The notes below the pieces were generated by a model. It searched no databases. It worked only from the letters and a program-made list of their open reading frames with translations, and was not told where the DNA came from. DNA of 64,000 nt from CALLPQ01 sp964392325 (lineage in GTDB: Bacteria > Pseudomonadota > Alphaproteobacteria > Caulobacterales > Parvularculaceae): assembly GCA_964392325.1 (NCBI GenBank), contig CAYMPJ010000011.1, positions 1 through 64,000 on the forward strand. The letters run 5' to 3'. Made by a program: the position numbers and the translations under genes. Each line of letters opens with the position of its first letter. The stretch's first letter is position 1. Positions 34,817 through 44,074 of this stretch are shown here, in pieces.

Positions 34817-35215
34817 TCAATTCTTTCGGGTTTTTCCTTTACCCGCTTTTAGAGCAAGCACGGCCTTTTCCATATCTCTTAGGAGTTGATCAAAGGGGCG
34901 ATCAACGGCTTTAGCATATGCGATTACTACATAGTCAGCATTTGGCTCGGCTTGAAGAGGAAAAATGCGGGCGACGACATTTTTCAGCCTGCGACGGATG
35001 CGATTGCGGGTCACGGCATTGCCGATTTTTTTTGTTATTGTGTAGCCTACTCGAATATCTGGCTTATTACCGGCTCTATTGTCGGGGGTATCACCGATGT
35101 CCTGATTATTTCGCAAGGCGCATGCAATCCGGAAAGAAGGCGTTGTGATGGAAGGGGCTTGGCGGAGCGCCAGGAAATCAGCCCTTTTTCGTAGTGGCAT
35201 GATCACCATGGTCAT
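34817..35215 (-). CDS. rnpA: Ribonuclease P protein component
   Basis: The protein has up to 132 residues, with the RnpA signature GYTITKKIGNAVTRNRIRRR near residues 55-75. It binds the RNase P RNA and helps mature tRNA 5' ends. Starts at 35215, 35209 and 35200 are all in frame; the last (MPLRKRADFLALR) best matches relatives, and none has a clear Shine-Dalgarno. It lies downstream of rpmH and upstream of yidC. Confidence 0.93.
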   Translation of the reverse strand: MTMVIMPLRKRADFLALRQAPSITTPSFRIACALRNNQDIGDTPDNRAGNKPDIRVGYTITKKIGNAVTRNRIRRRLKNVVARIFPLQAEPNADYVVIAYAKAVDRPFDQLLRDMEKAVLALKAGKGKTRKN

Positions 35216-35383
35216 CGTTTTCTAGTCACTCGCCCAGCTGGTTCGGTTCTGATTATTCGGTTCGACTCACTCTGATATGCACGATTTCATAGTCTATAAA
35301 GACCATTTTGCTTTGAGCGTGAAAAAACCCTCAGAGTATCAATGGGTTAGCCGCCAGAAAGCCAATCAAAGCGTAAGGTTTAT

Positions 35384-35518
35384 CTATGCAGAAAGGTTCT
35401 TGCGGCCACGGGCACGGCGACGTGCGAGAATTTTGCGGCCTGCTTTGGTTGCCTTACGAGCACGAAAGCCGTGGCGGCGTTTGCGCACTAGGCGGCTTGG
35501 TTGATAGGTGCGTTTCAT
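35384..35518 (-). CDS. rpmH: Ribosomal protein L34
   Basis: The 44-residue basic protein begins MKRTYQPSRLVRKRRHGFRA, the standard L34 sequence, and ends in KNLSA. The start at 35518 is set by this N-terminus and by a GGAGG sequence about 10 nt upstream (seen as cctcc at 35524-35528); upstream in-frame codons are not part of the gene. First gene of the rpmH-rnpA-yidC-engB run. Confidence 0.97.
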   Translation of the reverse strand: MKRTYQPSRLVRKRRHGFRARKATKAGRKILARRRARGRKNLSA

Positions 35519-36035
35519 GTCGTGTCCTCCGCCAGCACCATGGGGTCTGCCAGCGTATTTTGTAAAGAATTCGATCAAATATCCGGGTGAATATGCGCCA
35601 TAACGCTTATTACCCGTAAAGAGCACGGGAAATAGCGAAACGCAGGCTAATCGTCAAGAGATAAGTGATGTGGATAGGTCAAAAGAGTTCAAAATAGGAA
35701 AGTGGGCACTTGGGGCCCTTGGCGCCTATAATCCGGGATTATTGACTGTTAAACCCAATTATTCAAGAACGGCTCACAAGGGTGTTGAAAAGGGGTAATT
35801 TTTTCTCTCTGATATGTGATTTTGCGTATATAATCTTTTAAGTGAATTCTGGTCACAACGTGTTAGGTATGATCTCGAAATGGCTGGCTATGGTCTGGGT
35901 GGCTATTCATTTTGGGGGATACTAAAAGATATAATCCATTTTAGAGATTTGATACGCCAGATAACACCTTGCCCCAGTTAGCACTTTGCCCCGGTTCGCA
36001 CTTTGCAATGCGCCGAATATTTTAGAGAGAAAATA
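35519..36035. other. Intergenic region between rpmH and the VTT-domain gene
   Basis: About 500 bp with divergent genes on each side, so promoters for both rpmH (minus) and the VTT gene (plus) should lie here. A short tandem sequence, GCACTTTGC repeated 17 nt apart, lies near 35980-36008. An 18-codon ORF at 35869 was seen but not called. No RNA gene was recognised. Confidence 0.4.
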
Positions 36036-36755
36036 ATGACAGAAGAAACCCCAAAAAAAAGTAACCCGTTGGTTCGTTTCGGGCCGCTTTTAGTAATTCT
36101 GGTTGCTGTTGGCGCCGTATTTGCCACCGGCGCCCATAAATATCTGTCTTTAGATGCGATAAGCGAAAACTATGACGTGCTGACCGGGTTTGTCGCCCAA
36201 AACAAATTTCAGGCCATCGGATTGTTTATGGTTGCCTATATTGTCGCTGTGGCGCTTTCACTGCCCGGCGCGAGTATCTTCTCGCTACTAGGGGGCTTAT
36301 TATTTGGCATTGTGACCGGTACGGTCGTTGTTGTCATTGCCGCGACAATCGGTGCAACGATTATTTTTCTGGTCGCAAAAACTGCGCTTGGAGACAGTTT
36401 ACGCTCTCGTGCGGGCGGGTTTATTAACAAAATGGAGGAAGGGTTCAACAATAATGCGTTCTCCTATCTCCTTCTCTTGCGCCTTGTACCGCTATTCCCG
36501 TTTTTCATTGTGAACATTGTGCCATCGGCTCTTGGTGTGCGCACGCCAACATTTTTTCTGGCAACACTGATCGGTATTATTCCCGGGACCTTTGCTTATG
36601 TTAGTGCAGGCAATGGTGCGGCTGAAGTCATACGACAGGGCGGTGATCTGAATCTGGGTGGACTTTTGACCAATCCCAATATTTTAATCCCCATCGTGGC
36701 GCTTAGCGTGTTGGCTTTAATACCCATTATCTATAATGCGGTGAGTAAGAAGTAA
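36036..36755 (+). CDS. TVP38/TMEM64 (VTT/DedA-like) membrane protein
   Basis: The protein has 239 residues from the ATG at 36036, preceded by AGAGAG. Several transmembrane helices are seen, with the VTT-domain features PGASIFSLLGGLLFGIVTG and LRLVPLFPFFIVNIVPSALG followed by FFLATLIGIIPGTFAYV. These are re-entrant-loop membrane proteins related to DedA and to eukaryotic scramblases. The next gene is a MerA-like flavoprotein, a pairing often seen in proteobacteria, which suggests a shared but undefined function. Confidence 0.88.
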   Translation: MTEETPKKSNPLVRFGPLLVILVAVGAVFATGAHKYLSLDAISENYDVLTGFVAQNKFQAIGLFMVAYIVAVALSLPGASIFSLLGGLLFGIVTGTVVVVIAATIGATIIFLVAKTALGDSLRSRAGGFINKMEEGFNNNAFSYLLLLRLVPLFPFFIVNIVPSALGVRTPTFFLATLIGIIPGTFAYVSAGNGAAEVIRQGGDLNLGGLLTNPNILIPIVALSVLALIPIIYNAVSKK

Positions 36756-36946
36756 TTTGCTGGCTTGCCATTTGGCTCTATAAGCACTGCTTGAAAAATT
36801 TTGATCACAGCGCTTGAGTTTGGGTACTATTGTCGAAATGGGATCTTCTCATTAGGGGCAATGATATGGCAAACAGTTTCTTGTAACTGGCCTCCCTTGG
36901 CCTGCTGACCATTTTACCAGTTCGAACGACTTAATCAGGAAAAAAT

Positions 36947-38380
36947 ATGCCTACTAAAATCAAAGCTGACATTTGCATCATTGGCGCTGGCTCCGGGGGA
37001 CTTTCGGTTGCGGCTGGCGCGGCGCAATTGGGTAAAAAGGTTGTCCTCATTGAAAAGGGCGAAATGGGCGGTGATTGCCTCAATTATGGGTGCGTTCCCT
37101 CCAAAGCGCTGCTCAGCGCCGGCGCGGCCGCTCAAGCGATGCGCATAACAGCCCAATATGGAATCACGCCCCATGAACCGGAAGTCGATTATGGGGCTGC
37201 AATGGATCATGTGCGAAAGGCCATCGATACGATCGCCCCACATGATAGCCAGGAGCGTTTTGAAGGTCTTGGATGTATCGTCATCCGCGAACATGGAAGT
37301 TTTACCGGCCCACGTCAGGTAACCGCTGGTGATAATGTCATCGATGCAAAATTCATTATCGTATCGACTGGCTCCTCGCCATTTGTGCCGCCAATTCCCG
37401 GTATAGATTCTGTTCCCTATCTTACCAATGAACACCTTTTTGAAAATCGCACCAAGCCAGAGCATTTATTGGTTGTTGGCGGCGGCCCGATCGGGATTGA
37501 AATGGCGCAAGCCCATCGCCGTCTTGGATGCGAAGTTAGTGTGATTGAGGCTGCTCCTTCCATTATGGGTAATGATGATCCTGAACTGGTTGATGTGGTT
37601 CGCAAGAATCTTGTTGCTGAAGGCGTCAATCTTCTCGAAGGGGCGAAGGCGACAAATGTTCGTTCCGATAGCGGTGGCAAAATTGCAATTGATCTTGAAG
37701 GGGGCTCCCAGTCTTCCGTTACTGGCTCTCATCTGTTGATGGCAGCAGGGCGCAAGCCCAATATTGACGGCCTGAACCTTGAGGCTGCAGGCGTTGAATA
37801 TACCCGCGCTGGTATCAAGGTGAATGATTATCTGCAAAGCAGTAATAAGCGCGTTTATGCGATTGGCGATGTTGCTGGTGGCCTGCAATTTACCCATGTT
37901 GCCGGCTATCATGCCGGATTGATCATCCGTAATCTGTTATTCAAACTCTCTAAAGGTAAAAACGAGGCCAGTACGATATCGCCCTATGTTACCTATAGTG
38001 ATCCCGAGCTTGCCCATATCGGATTGACCGAGTCACAAGCAAAAGAAAAATATTCTGACTTTAAAGTAAGACGCTGGGAATTTACCGAAAATGACCGCGC
38101 GATTGCGGAAGGTGCAACGTCAGGCCTTGTCAAAGTTATCACCGATAAGAAAGGCAATATTTTAGGGGCTTCGATTGTTGGCAAGAATGCCGGTGATCTC
38201 ATTCAAACCTGGGCTTTTGCCGTTGCTAACAAACAAAATGTGAAAGCCTTTACCAATTATATTGCACCCTATCCAACACGCGGTGAGGCATCCAAGCGGG
38301 TGTCCAGTGCATTCTTTACCGATCAGCTTTTCTCCGATAGAACAAGAAGCCTTATCAAATTTCTTTCCTTGTTTGATTAA
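36947..38380 (+). CDS. MerA/Lpd-like FAD-dependent pyridine nucleotide-disulfide oxidoreductase
   Basis: The 477-residue flavoprotein has the FAD motif GAGSGGLSVAAGAAQLG, the redox disulfide GGDCLNYGCVPSKALL and the NAD(P) motif GGGPIGIEMAQAH. At the C-terminus, where lipoamide dehydrogenase has HxHP, it reads APYPTRGEA. It also lacks the N-terminal HMA domain and the C-terminal vicinal cysteines of mercuric reductase. It is therefore neither a standard E3 nor a proven mercuric reductase; the substrate is unknown. The AGGAAAAAAT before the ATG supports the start. Upstream partner: the VTT-domain gene. Confidence 0.88.
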   Translation: MPTKIKADICIIGAGSGGLSVAAGAAQLGKKVVLIEKGEMGGDCLNYGCVPSKALLSAGAAAQAMRITAQYGITPHEPEVDYGAAMDHVRKAIDTIAPHDSQERFEGLGCIVIREHGSFTGPRQVTAGDNVIDAKFIIVSTGSSPFVPPIPGIDSVPYLTNEHLFENRTKPEHLLVVGGGPIGIEMAQAHRRLGCEVSVIEAAPSIMGNDDPELVDVVRKNLVAEGVNLLEGAKATNVRSDSGGKIAIDLEGGSQSSVTGSHLLMAAGRKPNIDGLNLEAAGVEYTRAGIKVNDYLQSSNKRVYAIGDVAGGLQFTHVAGYHAGLIIRNLLFKLSKGKNEASTISPYVTYSDPELAHIGLTESQAKEKYSDFKVRRWEFTENDRAIAEGATSGLVKVITDKKGNILGASIVGKNAGDLIQTWAFAVANKQNVKAFTNYIAPYPTRGEASKRVSSAFFTDQLFSDRTRSLIKFLSLFD

Positions 38381-38394
38381 CCAAACAGTAGTTT

Positions 38395-39906
38395 ATGCAA
38401 AAACGAAGCCCCATAACTACAATTATAAATGCCATACCGGGCATTAGGCGATCACTATCAACCCAGCTCTTGTCATTGACGGTTGTCGTTGTCTTGATCA
38501 CCGAGATCATCATCATGATTCCCTCTGTTGCTTATCAGCAAACGAATTGGCTGACGATGCGGGCCCAATCTGCTTATCTTGCTGGTCTCGTTCTTGATGA
38601 TTCACAGGAATATGTTGAGAACGATGTCTTGCTCGATAAAATATTTATGTCCGTTGATATTGCCGGTGTGAAACTTCTTTCAAATGAGGGCGAGCGAGAG
38701 ATTACCGCGCCGGGTGTTACAGATATGGACTATGCGGATAGTCAGAGCATCGAACTTAAAGAATATAGTGCCTTGCAAAATATTTTAGATGCGTGGCGCA
38801 CCGTTGCAGGGGGGGGATCAGATTTTATTCAGGTCGTTGATAGAAATGCATCTGCCAAGCGCGGCGACAATCATATCCATAGCGTGTTTCTGTCCCGCGT
38901 GGATTTACGCACAAACCTTCGCAGATATGCCCTAAATATTCTCGGCCTGTCCTTGCTAATATCTGTCATCACTGCTTTTTTTGTATTTGTCTCTCTCAAC
39001 AATCTTATCATTAAGCCGGTGAGCCGCATGCGCAAAAATATGGCTGCGTTTCAAACGGATCCGGAATCATCCGAGAATATATTGCTTCCAAGCGACAGGA
39101 TTGATGAGATCGGTCAGGCTGAACGCGGCCTTAGCCAGCTAGAACAACGCTTGCAATCCCTTCTCAATGAGCGCCGCCGTCTCGCGGCTTTGGGTTCTGG
39201 TATTTCAAAAATCAGCCATGACTTGCGTAATATTCTAGCCAGTGCCCAACTAATGTCAGACCGCCTTGTGGCGAGCGATGATCCACGCGTGAAAAAACTC
39301 AGCCCCCGGCTTGTTGATGCGCTTGATCGGGCAATTACGCTGAGCCGTGAAACTTTAAACTATGGGCGTATGTCGCCAGAAATTCTCAACCGAGAAACCA
39401 TCAATCTGCGTGAACTGATCGAAAATGTTTTTGATGATAGTGCATCCATGTTTGTCACGATGAATAATGATGTACCAGAAAATCTCAATGTGAAGATTGA
39501 CCGTACCCAGTTTTACCGTGGACTGACTAATATTATCCGTAATGCCGTTGATGCGCTGAAGCCAGAAGATGCGGATTTTAGCGAGCCGGAAAATTATGAA
39601 GCCTGCGTAGATTGCAACAGCGTGGTTAGCGTTAGTGCCCGGCAAGAGGGGGATATGACTATTATTGATATCTCTGATAATGGTCCCGGCCTGCCGGCGT
39701 CAGCAAAACAGTTTTTGTACGAACCCTTTAAAGGATCCCACAAAGCGGGTGGTTCAGGATTGGGAATTGCTATTACCTCGGAAATTCTCAGTGCCCATGG
39801 CGGTGAATTCAATCTTGTCAAATCCGATGAAACCGGGGCAACGTTCCGGATGGCAATCCCGACAAATCCTGCGCCGCCAAAATCCTCAAACGGCATTGCG
39901 GTTTAG
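38395..39906 (+). CDS. Sensor histidine kinase (orphan)
   Basis: The 503-residue kinase has two transmembrane segments (about 25-47 and 178-202) flanking a periplasmic sensor region, a HAMP-like linker, and a kinase core. The phosphoacceptor His is at 275 in ISHDLRNILASAQ, the N box is NIIRNAVDAL, G1 is DNGPGLP and G2 is GGSGLGIAI. It autophosphorylates and signals to a response regulator, but none is encoded nearby. It begins 14 nt after the MerA-like gene on the same strand and may be co-transcribed with it. Confidence 0.9.
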   Translation: MQKRSPITTIINAIPGIRRSLSTQLLSLTVVVVLITEIIIMIPSVAYQQTNWLTMRAQSAYLAGLVLDDSQEYVENDVLLDKIFMSVDIAGVKLLSNEGEREITAPGVTDMDYADSQSIELKEYSALQNILDAWRTVAGGGSDFIQVVDRNASAKRGDNHIHSVFLSRVDLRTNLRRYALNILGLSLLISVITAFFVFVSLNNLIIKPVSRMRKNMAAFQTDPESSENILLPSDRIDEIGQAERGLSQLEQRLQSLLNERRRLAALGSGISKISHDLRNILASAQLMSDRLVASDDPRVKKLSPRLVDALDRAITLSRETLNYGRMSPEILNRETINLRELIENVFDDSASMFVTMNNDVPENLNVKIDRTQFYRGLTNIIRNAVDALKPEDADFSEPENYEACVDCNSVVSVSARQEGDMTIIDISDNGPGLPASAKQFLYEPFKGSHKAGGSGLGIAITSEILSAHGGEFNLVKSDETGATFRMAIPTNPAPPKSSNGIAV

Positions 39907-39994
39907 CGGATTTAGAGTTTTAACGGCTTCACACTTGTAAGCGGTCACTATAAACTGTTCTCATGCGCGCTATATCAATGATAAAGGCTTGTCC

Positions 39995-40753
39995 ATGAAA
40001 CTCTCAATCCAGATCGGAAAACGCGACGTTGCGCGCGCTGCTGGAGAGAGCTTGCGCAAAAGCTATGGTCATGTCACCCCGCAAGAAGCCGATGTGATTG
40101 TTGCTGTGGGCGGGGATGGCACCATGCTGGAGGTTCTGCGCGCCAATATGCACCTGAACAAGCCGGTTTACGGGTTGAATAGAGGCACTGTCGGCTTCCT
40201 GATGAATAGCTATAATGAAACAGATTTAGTGGGTCGCATTGAGCGGGCGGAAACAGCTGTGATTCACCCCCTTTCCATGCGTGCTTATACTGGTGATGGT
40301 CAGGTAATCGACGAGTTGGCGATAAATGAGATTTCCCTCTATCGCCAGACGCGCCAAAGCGCAAAGTTGAGAATTTCGGTTAATGACAAGGTCCGGATGG
40401 AGAGCCTGACTTGTGATGGGGTATTGATAGCCACTCCGGCGGGCTCAACCGCCTATAATCTCTCGGCTCATGGGCCGATCTTGCCTCTTGAGGCGCGAAT
40501 GCTTGCTCTCACCCCAATAAGTGCTTTCAGGCCCCGTCGCTGGAAAGGCGCGCTCCTCTCCCATCAGGCAAATGTACGTATTGATGTCCTCGACCCTGAA
40601 CATCGCGCGGTGTCTGCGGTGGCTGATAATAGCGAGGTGCGCGATGTGGTGCGGGTGGACGCGACAGAGAACCGGCAAGTTTCCATGAAAATCCTGTTTG
40701 ACGAAGGTCAGTCCCTTGAGGAACGCATATTAAGCGAACAGTTTGATTTTTAA
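39995..40753 (+). CDS. nadK: NAD kinase
   Basis: The protein has about 252 residues from the ATG at 39995. The GGDGT motif occurs in IVAVGGDGTMLEVLRAN near residue 37. The second family motif, LTCDGVLIATPAGSTAYNLS near residue 130, includes the substrate-binding and metal-dependent loop. It phosphorylates NAD+ to NADP+ with ATP or polyphosphate. It is shorter than E. coli NadK (292), as usual in alphaproteobacteria. Confidence 0.94.
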   Translation: MKLSIQIGKRDVARAAGESLRKSYGHVTPQEADVIVAVGGDGTMLEVLRANMHLNKPVYGLNRGTVGFLMNSYNETDLVGRIERAETAVIHPLSMRAYTGDGQVIDELAINEISLYRQTRQSAKLRISVNDKVRMESLTCDGVLIATPAGSTAYNLSAHGPILPLEARMLALTPISAFRPRRWKGALLSHQANVRIDVLDPEHRAVSAVADNSEVRDVVRVDATENRQVSMKILFDEGQSLEERILSEQFDF

Positions 40754-41168
40754 GCATAAAATTGAACGCCCACGCGATTTAGACTGAAAAATCCAAAATT
40801 TGCATCCCATGGGCGGATAATCAGAAATTCCTCTCATAAAATTCATGCGCCGCTGGCCAAAGGGCGATAAAAAAGCGCCTGACGATGAGAAAGCCCGCAT
40901 ATAGAGGCAGTTTTTTAGGTCGAGTTCTTAGAATTCCCGGCGATTTATGCCCAAATTGGTGGAAACTCGCGCCATTTGAGGGTTTTTCAGGTCAAATTTA
41001 CAAACCCCCTTGTCTGATTCGCCCAAATCAGCCCAGTGTCCCGTTTTTTATATGTTAGTAAATATTACTGATTTGCGTGATGTGTTTAGCGGGAATTAAC
41101 CCTTGATCAGCATGATGGTTATGGGTGCACTTAACGGGGCTCACCACCCGTAAAGAGGATAGGCGAAG
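40754..41168. other. Intergenic region upstream of the degenerate-EAL gene
   Basis: A 415-bp gap. A 19-codon ORF beginning MRRWPKGDKKAPDDEK lies at 40845-40904 and could be a remnant of a gene, but no continuation was found. AGAGG just before 41169 provides a ribosome site for the EAL gene. No RNA gene or terminator was recognised. Confidence 0.4.
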
Positions 41169-43883
41169 ATGGGCGCGCAAGCTGTCAGGCTCTCAAATAT
41201 TGATATTGATCAGGCTCTGAGCAATCGGGACTTTGAGGTCCTGTTTCAGCCGATCTTTGATCTGGGTAATGGTGCGCTTGCGCGTATGGAGACCTTTGTA
41301 CGCTGGCGACATGCCTCGCTGGGGTTGTTGCCGCCCGGGGCTTTTATTTCCTTTTTTGAATCCCAAGGGCGCATGAGCGAATTGTCCCGATACGTACTTG
41401 ACGAGGCAATGGAAAATTACCTTAGCTGGCGCGGTAGTTATGGCCCCGGCTTCTCTATCAATCTGGCATTGACCGACCTTAGTGACGATTCAATCAGTTC
41501 CCACTTAAGCGTCTTGTTGCGCAAACATGATTTTCCTGCAGACGCGGTTACATTTGAGTGCCCGATGCCTCCTGTAACTGTTGATAGCGAGCAGACATTG
41601 GAACAGCTTGGCCGGTTGCGGGCGAGCGGTGCGCGCCTTGCTATTGAAGTGCGCGGACGGGCAAATGAATTTTTACGCACGATTGAACCTTTTCCATTTG
41701 ATGAAATTAAAACAGGCGGCGCGGCAATCTTGCGCTTTGCCCGCACAGTGCGCGGACCCGGCCTGAGCGCAATCTCCGAGTTGCTCGATATCGCTAATAA
41801 TGCAAATGCTTCTATAACCGCTGTCGGCGTTGAGGATCAGGCTTCTCTTTCCGCATTGCGCGGCCTCGGGTTTAGCGCGGCGCAAGGAAACCATTTGGGT
41901 AAGGTGGGTGATCTCAAAGATTTCCGTCCTGCTATGGTCAATTCGGTTCGCAAACTTCTAGACCTCGATGATTTAAGCCCCACGGCCCTAAGTGACTTAT
42001 TTAGAACCGGTCGTCCTTCGGCTGATACGGAGCCATCCAAAGATATTTCCAGTAAAAAGAGCGCGACGAAAGCGAAGAAAATTGAGGCCCAAAAAGATGA
42101 GCTAACTCTTACCAATAAAATTGATGAGAGCTCTCAGACATCTCTTGCAACAGCTGAAGCTTCTCGGCTTTCTGGTACATTAGAAACTGACGATGAGGCG
42201 CTCGAAGATGGGCAAGGCAGTCATAAAGAAGGCTCATCCGCCGAGACAGACGCACAAAGCGCAGAGCAAAAATCAGTACCGTTGAAAAATATCTCCACGG
42301 TTGAACGTGCGCGCATTAAGGCGAATGCACTTGCTCGCAAAAAAGGCAAGGATGTTCTGCGTGCAGAGATTGCTGCAAGACGAGCCAAACTTGGATTGTC
42401 TGCTCCCAAGATTGACGAAATTGAGCCGGTTCCCGCTGCAAAAGGATTGCAGGACCGTCTTTCCAGCGAGTTCACCGAAAATCTAGAGACGAATAGTGCT
42501 GAGCCTGAACATATTGAGGAAAGCAATGTTGAAGGAGCTTCCTCTGAAATTGAGGCTCCCTCTTCTGATGAAGACCGGTTACATGAAGACGATGCACCAG
42601 AGAGCAAGATAAATGATGAGGCTTCGGATAAAGCAGTAGATAGTGATGAGCCAGAAAATTCATTACTTGAAACTCATGATGATAATGATCATCCCGTTAC
42701 TGAAGATAGCGTTCAAACCGGTTTTGAAACTGAAAGTGCAACCTCCCCGATTGAGGTCGATAAAGAAGCCCCCGTTCAAAATATCGGTGACAGTGTGGAT
42801 GAACCGGCTCAGACAAATAGTACTGATCAGGTTAATCTTTCCCGATTAGACGGGATGCCGCTTACTGGCCGCGTCAATCATGAACATCAAGAAAATGATT
42901 TGGCCAGCTCAGAACCGCAAGCTAGTCCCTTCGCTGAACATGGGGATTTGCAAAAAGAGGCAATCCAAGGCCAAGAGCTACAAGGTTTGGAACTCCAGCC
43001 TATTGGCGCGGAAATGAAAGCCGAGGAGTTAAGCCTTAAAGTCAAACCAAAAACCGGTTTGTTGTCAGGAGATAAACCCGTTAGCTTGGCCAAAGGGAGA
43101 GTTGCTGCTTATTTGAGCACGATTATTTCTGTTCCAACACATCAGCTTGCTGTCGATCCGGAGCCCTCGCGCGCCGCTTATAAATATCCTGATGATGCGC
43201 CGGTTACACCCCATTCAATTCAGACCGGACAAGAAGGGCTGCAACAGGCTGCTGCTCTGGATATTGAAGATGAAAAACAGCGCCGTAAAGTCGAAGAGAA
43301 TTATGTTCTATTCTCATTGGATGAAAAGAAAGAGCGCCCCCATGACCGGGCGGCGCAAATCGCAAAAGCTGAAATAGCTGATAGTCATCATGAATCCAGC
43401 AGTGATGAAATCTTAGCGAGCGCCGAGCAAAACAAAGCGGATAGTCTCCGCGAGGACTTGCAAGCGCACCCTGATTTCGATGAACGTGATAATGGGGAAG
43501 ACGCGCTCTTGACTGCTCGAGGCATGGAAAGCCTAAGTGAGCCGGATGATCAGGAAACGGGCTCAGAAATAGTCGATGTTGAGCCGCAAGACTTGGTTGA
43601 CGGACCTGTTGATCTTTCAAATACGAGAGTGCTTGAGCTGGAAGAAAATGAAGCGTCCATGATTTCCCAAAGCGCCTTGATTGGCGAAGGTAAGGGAAGA
43701 GCGCGTAAACGTAAAAATTTCCTAACCCGCCGGTATCGTTTATGGCCCGATCATTTTTGGCCGCGAAGTTGGACCCGGGCTCTACGTCGGCGTCAGGCTC
43801 AAAAAGAATTTGTGCGTAAGGCCAAAGCCAGAGCGCATCAGATCAATAATCCGGATACCGAGCCAAGAGACAGCTTGTTCTAG
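41169..43883 (+). CDS. Degenerate EAL-domain protein with long acidic tail
   Basis: The 904-residue protein has residues about 5-255 aligned to c-di-GMP phosphodiesterase (EAL) domains: FEVLFQPIFDLGNGALARME, FSINLALTDL, and GVEDQ with AAQGNHLG. The first Glu is retained as ETF instead of EAL (E41), but the DDFG segment reads IEVRG and the KID segment reads IKTGG, so metal-binding aspartates are missing. It is probably catalytically inactive and might bind c-di-GMP or a partner. Residues about 270-850 are low-complexity and acidic (Glu/Asp/Ser-rich); the last ~50 are strongly basic (RRYRLWPDHFWPRSW). It is followed by strong hairpins. Confidence 0.8.
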   Translation: MGAQAVRLSNIDIDQALSNRDFEVLFQPIFDLGNGALARMETFVRWRHASLGLLPPGAFISFFESQGRMSELSRYVLDEAMENYLSWRGSYGPGFSINLALTDLSDDSISSHLSVLLRKHDFPADAVTFECPMPPVTVDSEQTLEQLGRLRASGARLAIEVRGRANEFLRTIEPFPFDEIKTGGAAILRFARTVRGPGLSAISELLDIANNANASITAVGVEDQASLSALRGLGFSAAQGNHLGKVGDLKDFRPAMVNSVRKLLDLDDLSPTALSDLFRTGRPSADTEPSKDISSKKSATKAKKIEAQKDELTLTNKIDESSQTSLATAEASRLSGTLETDDEALEDGQGSHKEGSSAETDAQSAEQKSVPLKNISTVERARIKANALARKKGKDVLRAEIAARRAKLGLSAPKIDEIEPVPAAKGLQDRLSSEFTENLETNSAEPEHIEESNVEGASSEIEAPSSDEDRLHEDDAPESKINDEASDKAVDSDEPENSLLETHDDNDHPVTEDSVQTGFETESATSPIEVDKEAPVQNIGDSVDEPAQTNSTDQVNLSRLDGMPLTGRVNHEHQENDLASSEPQASPFAEHGDLQKEAIQGQELQGLELQPIGAEMKAEELSLKVKPKTGLLSGDKPVSLAKGRVAAYLSTIISVPTHQLAVDPEPSRAAYKYPDDAPVTPHSIQTGQEGLQQAAALDIEDEKQRRKVEENYVLFSLDEKKERPHDRAAQIAKAEIADSHHESSSDEILASAEQNKADSLREDLQAHPDFDERDNGEDALLTARGMESLSEPDDQETGSEIVDVEPQDLVDGPVDLSNTRVLELEENEASMISQSALIGEGKGRARKRKNFLTRRYRLWPDHFWPRSWTRALRRRQAQKEFVRKAKARAHQINNPDTEPRDSLF

Positions 43884-43940
43884 CGGTCAAATAGTCCCTG
43901 CCCGTCATTTCTCTCTATCATCGTCGATACCCTGATTGTC

Positions 43941-43960
43941 ATTCCCGCATAAGCGGGAAT
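43941..43960. repeat. REP-like 20-bp palindrome ATTCCC(N8)GGGAAT
   Basis: A perfect 8-bp inverted repeat with a 4-nt loop (stem ATTCCCGC). This shape matches the dRS3/REP-like dispersed repeats known in other proteobacteria. It lies in the gap between convergent genes. Only one copy was seen in the window. Confidence 0.55.
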
Positions 43961-44014
43961 TTGGCAATTCCAGTTAGGCGATAGTCTTGTGATTTAAAAA
44001 AGTAGATAATCAAC

Positions 44015-44046
44015 AAAAAACGCCCGGAGAAATCTCCGGGCGTTTT
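44015..44046. terminator. Bidirectional rho-independent terminator
   Basis: A GC-rich stem, ACGCCCGGAGA with TCTCCGGGCGT, closed by a short loop, is flanked by a run of A on one side and T on the other, so it can stop transcripts from both the EAL gene (plus) and the convergent OmpA-like gene (minus). Confidence 0.85.
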
Positions 44047-44074
44047 CATGAACTTGATAATCAATCGTGTTGGA

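Noticed and set aside
35869..35925. 18-codon hydrophobic ORF (MISKWLAMVWVAIHFGGY) upstream of the VTT gene
   Set aside because: Too short and without good ribosome site; no evidence of conservation.
40845..40904. 19-codon ORF MRRWPKGDKKAPDDEKARI
   Set aside because: Could be the start of a decayed gene but no continuation in any frame was recognised.
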